NCBI RefSeq assembly: GCF_002873455.1
Contig: NZ_MCUN01000001.1
Coordinates: 124,001-188,000, forward strand
DNA length: 64,000 bases
From: Vibrio splendidus
GTDB taxonomy: Bacteria > Pseudomonadota > Gammaproteobacteria > Enterobacterales > Vibrionaceae
Direction of reading: 5' to 3'
The notes below the pieces were generated by a model. The model was not told the DNA's origin and ran no database searches. It was given only the letters and a program-made list of their open reading frames with translations. Within the stretch, counting starts at the first letter, position 1, and each line of letters begins with the position of its first letter. Positions 47,027-56,251 of this stretch are shown here, piece after piece. Made by a program: the position numbers and the translations under genes.

Positions 47027-49192
47027 CTACTGAGTTTTTAGTAAGTCTAAAAAGAAGGCGTATTCAAGTGCGTCTTCCTTCAATCGTTTAAATCGACCAG
47101 AAGCGCCGCCGTGACCAGCTTCCATATCGGTTTTGAACAGCAGTACATTGTTGTCTGTTTTCATTTCACGCAGTTTCGCCACCCACTTCATTGGTTCAAA
47201 GTACTGTACTTGTGAGTCATGCAGGCCTGTTGTTACTAACATGTTCGGGTAGCTTTGAACTTTCACATTGTCATATGGCGAGTAACCTAGCATGTAATCG
47301 TAGTAGGTTTTATCGTTGGGGTTGCCCCATTCGTCATATTCGTTTGTGGTTAGAGGAATTGATTCATCAAGCATGGTTGTTACCACGTCTACAAACGGAA
47401 CGTGTGCACCAATACCACGGTACAGTTCTGGTGCTTGGTTGATGATTGCGCCCATCAATAGACCGCCAGCAGAACCACCAACGGCAAATACTTTATCTTT
47501 TGCGCCGTAGCCTTCTTCAACGAGCCCTTTGGTTACATCTATAAAGTCGTTGAACGTGTTTTGTTTGGTCAGTTTTTTGCCATCTTCATACCAAGGGCGA
47601 CCAAGCATTTCTGAACCGCGGATATGTGCGATTGCATAAACAAAACCTCTATCCAGTAGGCTTAGGCGAGTTGAGCTGAAGGTCGGTTCAATAGTAGATC
47701 CGTAAGATCCGTAACCATATTGGTAGATTGGATTAGTGCCGTCTTTCTTGAACAAGTCTTTGCGATAAACCAAAGAGACAGGTACTTGCTTACCATCGCG
47801 AGCCGTAACCATGATTCGCTCTGATTGATAGTTACCTGCTTCGAAATCACCCAATACTGGTGTTTGCTTCTTGATTTCGGATTCACCTGTACTTAGGTCG
47901 AAATCATAGTAAGTACCCGGTGTGGTTAAGCTGCTGTAATAGATGCGAACCTTTGAGTTATCTAATTCATAGTTACTCGTTAGGTAAGCGGCAAAGGCGG
48001 TGTCGTTGAAGTCAAGTTGGAACTCGTTACCTGTAGATAGTTGGCGAACTTTCACGGTAGACAAGCCATTCTCACGTTGCTCATAAACAAGATGGTCATT
48101 AAACAACTCGAAATCGACAAGTTGAGTATTATCATTGGCTGGGATGACATCGACCCATTTTGAACGGTCATGCATGTCTTCGGTTTTGACTTTCATTAAG
48201 CGGAAGTTGACCGCTTGGTAGTTGGTGTAGATGTAGTACCAGTCACCCAGTTTAGCGATGCTGTACTCAATGCCCGTTTCCTTTGGGTAAAAAAGTTCTG
48301 CTTTCGCGTTTGGGTTGCTGGCATCGATGACTGAAACACCGCTGGTTTCTGTGCTCGAGTGCCAAATGTATACCTGTTGGCCATCTTTACTCTTACTTAA
48401 GCCAGTGTAGTAAGCTGTGTCGGTTTCTTCGTAAATCAACTCATCGTTTGTCTGAGGTGTGCCTAAGACATGGCGGAAAACTTGGTAACCCAATAGCGTT
48501 TGTGGATCTTTCTTGATGTAATAGAAGGCTTGGTTGTCGTTTTGCCAGGCAATTGAACTCGAGGCACCTTCAATTTCATCAGTTAGATATTCACCGGTCG
48601 TGAGGTCTTTAATCTTAATGGTGTAAACACGGCGGCTCAGCGTATCTTCGCCATAGGCCAACAAGTTTTCGTTTGGACTGATCGTCAAGCCGCCAATACT
48701 GAAGAATTCATGTTCTTTTGCCAGTGCGTTAACGTCTAAGATGACTTGCTTGTCTGTGCCTGCAAAGTCTTTTGCACGCAAGTGAACTTCGTATTCGTTG
48801 TCACCCGTGACTTCATTTGAATAGAAGTAGCTGCCTTTACGAACCGGTACCGAATTGTCGTCTTTCGCGATTCGGCCTTTGATCTCATCAAATAACTGTT
48901 CTTGTAATGCATTAGTGTGTTTCAACACGGTCTCTGCGTACTGATTTTCTTGCTCAAGGTGTTGCAAGATCTCTGGATCTTGGCGTTCGTCATCGCGCAT
49001 CCAGTAATAATTATCGATTCGGGTGTCACCATGAATCGTCATTGCATGAGGGACTTTCTTAGCAACGGGGGCTTTGGTTTGCTGAGCGATAAGTTGCGAT
49101 TGAGAGTACTGGTTCATGGTTGGTATTCCTTGATTGCTGCATCCGGCGACAAGCGTGACCGATACGGCTAATGTGGTTAGAACGAAACGCAT
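47027..49192 (-). CDS. ptrB: Oligopeptidase B-like S9 peptidase with lipoprotein signal
   Basis: This S9A serine peptidase cuts peptides after Lys or Arg. It has the beta-propeller (about residues 80-440) and the alpha/beta-hydrolase domain with the nucleophile Ser in GGSAGG (about residue 570), an Asp loop in DSQVQY, and His in EAGHGG. Unlike cytosolic E. coli PtrB, it begins with a signal peptide and lipobox LVAGC with Cys18, so it is probably a lipoprotein facing the periplasm. At 721 residues it exceeds PtrB by about 35, the added part being N-terminal. Confidence 0.87.
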   Translation of the reverse strand: MRFVLTTLAVSVTLVAGCSNQGIPTMNQYSQSQLIAQQTKAPVAKKVPHAMTIHGDTRIDNYYWMRDDERQDPEILQHLEQENQYAETVLKHTNALQEQLFDEIKGRIAKDDNSVPVRKGSYFYSNEVTGDNEYEVHLRAKDFAGTDKQVILDVNALAKEHEFFSIGGLTISPNENLLAYGEDTLSRRVYTIKIKDLTTGEYLTDEIEGASSSIAWQNDNQAFYYIKKDPQTLLGYQVFRHVLGTPQTNDELIYEETDTAYYTGLSKSKDGQQVYIWHSSTETSGVSVIDASNPNAKAELFYPKETGIEYSIAKLGDWYYIYTNYQAVNFRLMKVKTEDMHDRSKWVDVIPANDNTQLVDFELFNDHLVYEQRENGLSTVKVRQLSTGNEFQLDFNDTAFAAYLTSNYELDNSKVRIYYSSLTTPGTYYDFDLSTGESEIKKQTPVLGDFEAGNYQSERIMVTARDGKQVPVSLVYRKDLFKKDGTNPIYQYGYGSYGSTIEPTFSSTRLSLLDRGFVYAIAHIRGSEMLGRPWYEDGKKLTKQNTFNDFIDVTKGLVEEGYGAKDKVFAVGGSAGGLLMGAIINQAPELYRGIGAHVPFVDVVTTMLDESIPLTTNEYDEWGNPNDKTYYDYMLGYSPYDNVKVQSYPNMLVTTGLHDSQVQYFEPMKWVAKLREMKTDNNVLLFKTDMEAGHGGASGRFKRLKEDALEYAFFLDLLKTQ

Positions 49193-49402
49193 CTTTATAT
49201 CCTTAGTGTGTACCTTACTCGTTTTAATGCCAGCATCCTTTGTTGTGAGAGTTCTGGTACGTTGGTGTTCTTCCAGTGATGTTATTTATAATTAGATTCT
49301 GGATATGCACTTTCAGCGTAAGTGTCTGTTATTGTTTTTAAAAAATCAAAGTAATGTTAAATGAAATTGGTGGTAGACACTAGGCGAGGGTAAACGGGTA
49401 AT

Positions 49403-49433
49403 AAAAAAGGGACACACTTTTCAGCATGTCCCT
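49403..49433 (-). terminator. Terminator after the emrD-like gene
   Basis: On the minus strand GGGACATGCTGAAAAG... forms a stem between GGGACA (49409-49414) and TGTCCC (49427-49432), followed by six T. Confidence 0.75.
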
Positions 49434-49464
49434 CAATTTGTGTAGTCAAGATTTGCGTTTTACT

Positions 49465-50670
49465 TTAAATAGCCAATGGCATTTCGTTTGAATGGTCAGG
49501 TTTACGATTAACCCAACGTAAACCAAGCATGGCGATGAATGACATTGCAATCATCAAGCAACCGAGTGGCAATTGGTCTTGAGCAGGAAAGAACGATGCT
49601 AATAGTGTTGCGATGCCTGCACCTAGGTTCTGCATGCCACCGAGGATCGCGCCCCCCGTACCTGCGTGGAATGGGAATGGCGAAAGCGCTCCCGTTGTTG
49701 CTGCTGGAAATAAGATACCAGCGCCTAAGAAGTAAATGGTTGCACCGCCAATCAAAGTTAATGCTGTTGTTTGACCGAATAGACCCGGTATCAACACCAC
49801 TGTTGAGCCTGCCAAGATAGCAACTAGACCAACATTCAGTACGCGGCGCTCACTACGACGTTGTGCGATGTAACTAGATAGGCCTGCACCTACTAAGTAA
49901 CCGGGAATGGGTAAGACAAACAACAAGCTTACTGTAGTCGCAGGTAAGCCAAGTACGCCGCCAAGCAGCACGCCTGCCGCTGCTTCGAATACGGCTACGC
50001 CAGCAAAGGTTGCGACCAATACCAATAAGAAACCTTGGAAACGTTTGTCAGACAGAACGAATTTGTAACTGTTGGCAACCGATTCATGTTTGCGTCGTTC
50101 TTTCGGCAGCGTTTCCATCATGCTTGTCATCATGGTGATTACAACAGCGATACCAAACAGCGCAAGGAATAAGTAGCTAGAACGCCAGCCGAAAGCTTCT
50201 GTTAGGTAACCACCCAATACAGGAGCCATCAATGGTGAGAAAATGACACACATGCTTATCAAGCTGTTTGCACGGTGCAGTTCAGCGCCTTCAAAACAGT
50301 CACGAGTTAATGTACGAGACATCGCACCACCACAACCGATACCTAAACCTTGGATAAAACTACCCGCTAAAAACCATTCATATTCATGAGCGAACAATGC
50401 TACTAAAGTACCGATGATATAGATGATCAAACCGACAACGATGATCGGTTTACGACCTAGGCGATCAGAAAGCGGGCCGTAGGCAAATTGTGACAGACCG
50501 TAAGGGATTAGGTAACACGCCATCACAGCTTGAAGTGAAGACGCAGAAACCAAGAACTCACCCGCCATATGACCGATAGAAGGCACGTACATCGTTTGAG
50601 TCATTTGACCTACGGCTGTCAGAATAGCGATTAAAAAGGTAAGTTTCGCTAATGGAAATGAGGCGGACAT
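49465..50670 (-). CDS. MFS multidrug efflux protein, EmrD-like
   Basis: The 401-residue protein has twelve hydrophobic segments, the MFS motif A GPLSDRLGRKP (about residues 65-75) and the drug:H+ antiporter-1 pattern with ARG-like SRTLTRDCFEG and PVLGGYL (motif C). It fits EmrD, and the V. cholerae EmrD-3 group in particular. Substrates are not readable. The start at 50670 has GGAGAG upstream. It has its own terminator. Confidence 0.85.
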   Translation of the reverse strand: MSASFPLAKLTFLIAILTAVGQMTQTMYVPSIGHMAGEFLVSASSLQAVMACYLIPYGLSQFAYGPLSDRLGRKPIIVVGLIIYIIGTLVALFAHEYEWFLAGSFIQGLGIGCGGAMSRTLTRDCFEGAELHRANSLISMCVIFSPLMAPVLGGYLTEAFGWRSSYLFLALFGIAVVITMMTSMMETLPKERRKHESVANSYKFVLSDKRFQGFLLVLVATFAGVAVFEAAAGVLLGGVLGLPATTVSLLFVLPIPGYLVGAGLSSYIAQRRSERRVLNVGLVAILAGSTVVLIPGLFGQTTALTLIGGATIYFLGAGILFPAATTGALSPFPFHAGTGGAILGGMQNLGAGIATLLASFFPAQDQLPLGCLMIAMSFIAMLGLRWVNRKPDHSNEMPLAI

Positions 50671-51090
50671 TTGCGTATCTCTCCAAAAATTAAGACGTAA
50701 AAAATCTTAGCGCTCCATTGAGGAGAGCCAAACAAATAAAGTATTCAGGGAATCTAGGCGCGAGATATTAGAGCTTGAATAGCGACTTAGCAATCAAAAA
50801 GTGTGAAGTTGATCAAGATAAAAATCTATAACTTGGATTAGAAAAACTAATCTAAATTTATTGCGATTTAGAAATAAAAGGGGAGAGTCGGCTTCCTTGA
50901 AATATCGATGCGATGGTTATGCTTAAAGTGCTAAGTCAATAGTCACATAACCCATGGTTGTATGAGCATATTATTTGAAGTCGCATAAACAAAAGACAAA
51001 TGACACGGCTTATTAACATTTATATAAACTTTCGTTTTATATGGGGGCAATTTGTGCTGTAATTATCCGCTAAGCTATTCGTCAAACTTA
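50671..51090. other. Gap between emrD-like gene and chemoreceptor
   Basis: About 420 AT-rich bases. A small inverted repeat ATTAG (50837-50841) / CTAAT (50847-50851) is the only symmetrical element seen; it might be an operator for the efflux gene. Nothing else is supported. Confidence 0.3.
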
Positions 51091-51119
51091 TTTACATTGT
51101 GTTATTCAATTCATATCAA
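51091..51119 (+). promoter_or_regulatory. Candidate promoter of the chemoreceptor gene
   Basis: TTTACA (51091-51096), a 17-base spacer and TATCAA (51114-51119) lie about 50 bases before the start codon. The -10 match is moderate. Confidence 0.35.
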
Positions 51120-51168
51120 TGTGGTAGTTACGGTTATGGAAGTCTTTTGGCTTAAATAAGGATATTAA

Positions 51169-53286
51169 ATGCGCTCACTATCAGTACAGTGGAAAATCAC
51201 CCTGCTTGCAGGCTGCTGTCTAATCATTACTTCACTGTCTCTTATTGGTTTCTCGATCTACAACGCGACGAGTAATCAACAAGTCATAAAATCTCAAAGT
51301 TCAGAATCGGTTATTAATAAAACCCAGCAGTTGTTAGCGTCTGTTTCTCAGTTGAATGCTCAAGAAACCCAACGCTATGTAGACGAAGCTGTTTATCGCG
51401 CAGAGATGTTAGCGGCCAGTGCTCAGTTTCTAAAAAACAATGCAGACGAAAACTTTACGCCAAGTGAAGAGCTTCGTACCGCATTAGATGAAATGGTTCG
51501 TCGCTCAGTTTTGAATTTTGATTCTATTCAAGGGGCGTATTTAGTCTTCCAGCCTGATTTACTTGATGGTGAAGATGCTAATTATGTCGATGCTGACTAT
51601 GTTGGATCCAATGAAAAAGGTCGTTTTGCTCCTTATTGGAAGGTGGCAGATAATGGCGAAAATGTTCTAGCGAACGTTCTGTCAGAACCTATCTTGAGCG
51701 ATGATAGCAATAGCGAACGCTTTTATTGTCCTTTGTCTTCAGGGCAAACGTGTATTAGTACCCCACGAGTCGTGAATAGTGGTGGAACTGCATTACTTAC
51801 CTCTTCAATTTCGGTACCTATCTTAGTTGACGACGTTGCTATTGGTTTTTTGGGTATTGACCTAAGGCTAGATGGCTTGACCAATGTTGTAACTCAATCT
51901 GATCAAAGCTTGTTTGACGGTGTAGGTGCCGTGTATGTGGTTAGCTTAGACGGATCGGTTATTGCTTCAGATGACTCAAGTATTGCGGTTGGTTCAAGCT
52001 TCCAAAGTGACAATACAAACAGCGATTTGATGACCGACTTTATCTTTGGTGGTGAAGTGACGACCCAGTGGAGTGAGAATGGTGAGTGGTTACTCGCATT
52101 TGCTCCTGTTACCGCGGCAAACCAAACTTGGGGCGTGCTGTTTGAGATCCCGCGTGAGAGTGTGATTGCCGATGCTAACCGATTGGATTCAATCATTAGT
52201 ACTAAAGTAAGCGAAGGTATCCAAACGGAAGTCATTGCTGGCGTCATCTTTATTCTTTTTGGTTTAGCTATTATCGCGTTTGCTTCATTGTCTATTGTTA
52301 AGCCTATCCGACAGGTAGTCGAAAGGCTCAATGATATTGCTTCTGGTGAGGGGGACCTTACTCAGCGTTTAGAAGTGAAGTCTCAAGACGAAATAGGTCA
52401 GTTATCGCAAGGGTTTAACCTATTCTTAGACAAGCTTCAGCACACGATTAAAGAAGTGATTCAAACCACTGAACAAGTAGCGAGTACAACCAGTCAAGCT
52501 AAGGCATCGGCTTCAAGCACTCGAGAAAGCAGTGAGTCTCAATTTAAAGAAGTCGATCTTGTGGCAACAGCCGCAGAAGAGATGACTCAGACTGCCGGCT
52601 TAGTGGTACAAAATGCAGAAGTTGCAGTTGATGCTGCTTGTGAAGCGAACCGTTCTGCTCGACAAGGGCAACAAGTCATCGAACTCTCAGCTGGAGAAAT
52701 GAGAAAGCTGGTGGAACGTATGTCGAGCGCTGTTCCTATTGTTGAAGAGTTAGCTAAAAATAACGGTAACATCACCGAAATCTTAAGTGTTATTGAAGGG
52801 ATCTCTGAGCAAACCAACTTACTAGCATTGAATGCGGCGATTGAAGCGGCGAGGGCGGGTGAGCAAGGGCGAGGTTTTGCTGTTGTAGCTGATGAGGTAA
52901 GAAACTTAGCAAGTCGTACGCAATCATCGGTTGGTGAAATCAGAGCGGTGATCGACAAGGTTCATGCTGGAACTCAAGATGTTGTCGAAGCGATACAAGA
53001 AGGTAATATCTTAGCCAACGATACTGCGTTACATGTTCAAAATGCAGTTGAAGATCTTGGTTCGATTTTTACTTCAATTGAAGAGATCAGCGATATGAAT
53101 AGCCAGATCGTGAGAGCAGCTGAAGAGCAGCAATCGGTTTCCGGTGAAGTGAATCAAAGTGTGGTTAACATTCGCGACTTAAGTGCGAAGATTTTGGAAC
53201 AAGCTGCAGCTTCTGAGCAAGTGGGCAGCGAAATCGAGCAACTGTCTCAACAGCAACAGAAATTGGTGAATCAGTTCAAGGTCTAG
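51169..53286 (+). CDS. Methyl-accepting chemotaxis protein (Cache type)
   Basis: A transmembrane chemoreceptor. The 705-residue protein has an N-terminal membrane helix (about residues 12-32), a periplasmic double-Cache-like sensor (about 35-345), a second membrane helix (about 350-372), a HAMP domain with [10 protein letters not shown] and EGDLTQRL (about 375-425), and the signalling hairpin with the conserved tip [19 protein letters not shown]. The ligand is unknown. It has no C-terminal pentapeptide for CheR. ATG at 51169 has AAGGAT upstream. It is a single-gene unit. Confidence 0.92.
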   Translation: MRSLSVQWKITLLAGCCLIITSLSLIGFSIYNATSNQQVIKSQSSESVINKTQQLLASVSQLNAQETQRYVDEAVYRAEMLAASAQFLKNNADENFTPSEELRTALDEMVRRSVLNFDSIQGAYLVFQPDLLDGEDANYVDADYVGSNEKGRFAPYWKVADNGENVLANVLSEPILSDDSNSERFYCPLSSGQTCISTPRVVNSGGTALLTSSISVPILVDDVAIGFLGIDLRLDGLTNVVTQSDQSLFDGVGAVYVVSLDGSVIASDDSSIAVGSSFQSDNTNSDLMTDFIFGGEVTTQWSENGEWLLAFAPVTAANQTWGVLFEIPRESVIADANRLDSIISTKVSEGIQTEVIAGVIFILFGLAIIAFASLSIVKPIRQVVERLNDIASGEGDLTQRLEVKSQDEIGQLSQGFNLFLDKLQHTIKEVIQTTEQVASTTSQAKASASSTRESSESQFKEVDLVATAAEEMTQTAGLVVQNAEVAVDAACEANRSARQGQQVIELSAGEMRKLVERMSSAVPIVEELAKNNGNITEILSVIEGISEQTNLLALNAAIEAARAGEQGRGFAVVADEVRNLASRTQSSVGEIRAVIDKVHAGTQDVVEAIQEGNILANDTALHVQNAVEDLGSIFTSIEEISDMNSQIVRAAEEQQSVSGEVNQSVVNIRDLSAKILEQAAASEQVGSEIEQLSQQQQKLVNQFKV

Positions 53287-53345
53287 TAGTTCAAGGCCTA
53301 GATGGTCACGGTTTAGCTATTTAAGTTTAGTTAACGGTTGAATCG

Positions 53346-53383
53346 AAAAAGGGACAAATGAAGATTTCATTTGTCCCTTTTCT
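53346..53383. terminator. Terminator after the chemoreceptor gene
   Basis: A perfect 15-bp stem (53348-53362 with 53366-53380; core AAAGGGACAAATGAA) has a GAT loop and A/T runs on both sides. Confidence 0.9.
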
Positions 53384-53461
53384 GTTTTTCTAAGGTTATT
53401 AGGTTGTTTGGCTATTAGATTCTAGGGTTCGATGATATCCCCCGAAAACCGATTAACCAAG

Positions 53462-54595
53462 TTAGTCTTCGATAAACCAGTAACCTTTGTTTACCAATTC
53501 AGTCACGACAGTGACACCTGAAGGAGTAAGATTTGTTGCTGAGTTAATCAACGTGTCATCACACAGTACGTTAAGTAGCGATGAATCAGCCTGTTCAACT
53601 TTAACGACTTCACCATTGATGTAAGCCGTGTTGCTTTCATTCTCATGATATAGCGCTTTTAAGCCCGATACTCGACAGATCTCGCCTTCTGACTCTAAGT
53701 GCTGAGCGATCTCTTCTTCTGTCCATAATGGCTCAGGAGCGACGATATCAAGCTGGTGGCGTGATTGGCTTAGTAAACATCCCATGAATTCGCTGATGGT
53801 TTCAGGTTGCTCTAATGCAGATTTCAACATGTCAGTTAGATTGCTTAAATCCGATGAACGAATCTTGCCGTAACCATCTTGCGTTTTGAACTCTGGATCG
53901 TGCAGATGAACGTCACCCATATCATGAGCAAGTACAAAGTCGGCGAAGTTGCTGATCAGCTCTTGCTCTTTAGGAGAGCGGTAGCCAATGGAGTAGCTCA
54001 TTGACGGTTCTAAGGTGTTGCCTTCATGTGGGAAGCCCGGTGGGATATAGAGAATATCGCCTGGCTCTAAGGTTTCATCAATGATTGGCTCAAAGCCTTC
54101 TATTTGACGAAGTGCAGAAGCTTGGACTGTCTCTTTGTATTGGCCAACATCTTTCGCGCCAACCTTCCATTGTCGTTTACCTTGACCTTGAATGATGAAT
54201 ACATCGTATTGATCAATATGTGGGCCTACGCCACCTTCTGGTGCTGAGTAGCAGATCATTAGATCGTCGAATAACCAGTTTGGTAACGTTTGGAACGCTT
54301 CAGTTAGCTGATTTGCACCTTGGTGCCAGTGGTTCGCCGCTTGAACGATCAATTGCCAATGTGTTTCAGTTAGCTCGCCAAATTTCTCTTCGGAGAATGG
54401 ACCATGTTCTGCAGTCCATTGGTTGTCGAGGTTAGAGACAAAGCGAGAATCCACTTCTTCTTCCATCGATAAACCAGCAAGTTCTTCCGGCGAAATTGGG
54501 TCGACGAAGTTTTGGAAGCCACCTTTTAAGATGGTTGGTTTTTTATGCCAGTAGTTTTCAAGAAACTCGGGCATAGAAAAGCTAAGTTGGTACAT
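53462..54595 (-). CDS. roxA: 50S protein L16 arginine hydroxylase RoxA (YcfD)
   Basis: RoxA is an Fe(II)/2-oxoglutarate oxygenase that hydroxylates an arginine of ribosomal protein L16. The 377-residue product has the JmjC-type iron triad His126-x-Asp128 in PHIDQYD and His190 in PPGFPHEGN, the IPDW-like NWLFDDLM segment, and the family's winged-helix C-terminal part. Length matches E. coli YcfD (373). The start at 54595 has CAGGA five bases upstream. It is 22 bases downstream of ybaM and may share its transcript. Confidence 0.92.
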   Translation of the reverse strand: MYQLSFSMPEFLENYWHKKPTILKGGFQNFVDPISPEELAGLSMEEEVDSRFVSNLDNQWTAEHGPFSEEKFGELTETHWQLIVQAANHWHQGANQLTEAFQTLPNWLFDDLMICYSAPEGGVGPHIDQYDVFIIQGQGKRQWKVGAKDVGQYKETVQASALRQIEGFEPIIDETLEPGDILYIPPGFPHEGNTLEPSMSYSIGYRSPKEQELISNFADFVLAHDMGDVHLHDPEFKTQDGYGKIRSSDLSNLTDMLKSALEQPETISEFMGCLLSQSRHQLDIVAPEPLWTEEEIAQHLESEGEICRVSGLKALYHENESNTAYINGEVVKVEQADSSLLNVLCDDTLINSATNLTPSGVTVVTELVNKGYWFIED

Positions 54596-54617
54596 GTGAA
54601 TCCTGTATGTTTTTATG

Positions 54618-54788
54618 CTAGATGCTAGATGCTAGTTTGGCTTGTAAATCTTGTTGGACAATCTTAATTGCTTCTAACGCTACTTTTGGGTCGATTTCGT
54701 TGCTTTCGAGTAGATAGATCAGGTCGACAGCTAACTTAACTTCTTCTGGCGCATTATCCAGTGGTGATGATGGGTTATCAGTGTTCAT
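54618..54788 (-). CDS. ybaM: YbaM family small protein
   Basis: A 56-residue frame too short for many gene finders. It has APEEVKLAVDLIYLLESNEI then VALEAIKIVQQD, which matches E. coli YbaM (DUF2496). The start at 54788 overlaps the end of priC by 11 bases, and priC-ybaM is also the E. coli order. Its last codons and stop lie in a heptamer repeat (TGCTAGA three times, about 54615-54634), which has probably changed its C-terminus. Function unknown. Confidence 0.85.
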   Translation of the reverse strand: MNTDNPSSPLDNAPEEVKLAVDLIYLLESNEIDPKVALEAIKIVQQDLQAKLASSI

Positions 54789-55326
54789 TTCGCTTAGGGT
54801 TCTCTAAGTTAATCAGTCTCTCAATATTTTTCATTGAGTCTTCACAGCGTTCTAATCGTTCTTTTGCTAATTGCCAAGCCTCATCCGCTTTTTTCTTACT
54901 GTGGCGAGGCGCAGAATCAAACGCTAACTTTCGTACTCGTACTAAATCGATTAATCGCTTTTGCCAATCTTGGTGCTGAGCGAGTTCGTTGTATAGGTCG
55001 TTAAGGCTTTTTTCTGACTTACTTTTTCTATCTAGGCGTAAATCATGGTTGGCAAGCTCTCTTTGGATTGCCGCTATCTGGTTAGTTAGTTTTTCCGTCA
55101 GGTAGTTGGCCCGAGATGCTGTGAGTTGATTTGTCGCTTGTTCGCGCAATACGGTGTGATAAGTGGTCTGAGCTTCGAGCGCATAAGGAAGCAAAATAAA
55201 TGCCCTAGACTTGAATAGAGTCCGGTCGAACAAGGCTTGATGATAAGCGCCGCGTGCTTTATCAACCTGAGAGCAATGACCAACCAAGGTATCAATGACG
55301 CTTTTTAGCTTTGAAAATTGATTCAT
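54778..55326 (-). CDS. priC: Primosomal replication protein PriC
   Basis: PriC loads DnaB at stalled forks in the PriA-independent restart path. The product is helical and basic with the LFxxRA-like FDRTLFKSRAF segment, an Arg/Lys-rich middle, and RLERCEDSMKNIERLI near the C-terminus, the pattern of E. coli PriC. Overlap with ybaM supports the call. The frame starts at 55338, but the ATG at 55326 has GGGAAG seven bases upstream and is preferred (182 aa). Confidence 0.85.
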   Translation of the reverse strand: MNQFSKLKSVIDTLVGHCSQVDKARGAYHQALFDRTLFKSRAFILLPYALEAQTTYHTVLREQATNQLTASRANYLTEKLTNQIAAIQRELANHDLRLDRKSKSEKSLNDLYNELAQHQDWQKRLIDLVRVRKLAFDSAPRHSKKKADEAWQLAKERLERCEDSMKNIERLINLENPKRNEH

Positions 55327-55348
55327 TTCGCTTCCCATTGGCTGGTGG

Positions 55349-56128
55349 CTATAAGTTTACAAACCACGCTTCGTAGGCCAGTTTAATCGCAAGGACACTT
55401 ACAACCGTCACAAAGACAGGTCGTATAAATGTAGCACCAAAGCGAATAGCAGAATGTGCTCCAACAAATGCACCAGCCATCAAACAAAGCCCCATGGTTA
55501 AACCTAGAACCCAATCAATATGACCAAGAATCGCAAAGGTCACCAAAGACGTAAAGTTACTGGTAAAGTTCATGGCTTTAGATAGACCAGAAGCAAGCAA
55601 GATATTGAGACGATAAAGTGCCATAGAGCTTACCGTCCAAAACGCGCCGGTTCCTGGACCGGCAACACCATCATAAAAGCCAAGAATAAAGCCTTGATAT
55701 TTTTGTTTTCTCTTAAGTACCGGGCATGGTTTAGGAGACACATCATGGCTCACGTCTGGAGTCTTATGAAAAATGGTATAGACAGCAGCGGCAAGAATAA
55801 CTAATGGCAATACCTTCTCTAACCACTCTGTGCTGATGGCATCAACAGTCAGGGTGCCGATTGTTGCACCTATTAATGTCGATATGAATGCATTGGTCCA
55901 ACATTCAGGTTTGAACAGTTTCTTACGATAGTAAGTAAAAGCGGCAGTTGATGAGGCAAACGTTGCGGCCAGCTTATTAGTTCCGAGTGCAATGTGTGGC
56001 GGTAAACCAAGCGATAGCAAAGCTGGGACGGTTAACATCCCTCCGCCACCGGCGACAGCATCAATAAAGCCTGCTGCAAATGCAACCAAGGCAAGTATGA
56101 CCAACATGGTTGGCTCAATCATTTCCAT
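55349..56128 (-). CDS. TSUP-family membrane transporter (YfcA-like)
   Basis: The protein belongs to the TauE/SafE (TSUP) family, which includes sulfite and organosulfur exporters. It has about eight membrane segments and two family repeats: FAAGFIDAVAGGGGMLTVPAL near the N-terminus and LGFYDGVAGPGTGAFW in the middle. The second repeat and overall length (about 259 aa) match E. coli YfcA. Several starts are close together (56137 TTG, 56128 ATG, 56122 ATG); 56128 is chosen, with low certainty. priC follows 22 bases later. Confidence 0.87.
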   Translation of the reverse strand: MEMIEPTMLVILALVAFAAGFIDAVAGGGGMLTVPALLSLGLPPHIALGTNKLAATFASSTAAFTYYRKKLFKPECWTNAFISTLIGATIGTLTVDAISTEWLEKVLPLVILAAAVYTIFHKTPDVSHDVSPKPCPVLKRKQKYQGFILGFYDGVAGPGTGAFWTVSSMALYRLNILLASGLSKAMNFTSNFTSLVTFAILGHIDWVLGLTMGLCLMAGAFVGAHSAIRFGATFIRPVFVTVVSVLAIKLAYEAWFVNL

Positions 56129-56251
56129 AAATAGCAAGTGTTCTCGTTGTCGGCTGTTAGGGCAGCCACATGAAGAATCGATGGATTAGTCATGTTGTGA
56201 ATGCAAGGGCCTAGCGATGACAGGCCCATAACTACCTTGAGGGCAGTAAAA

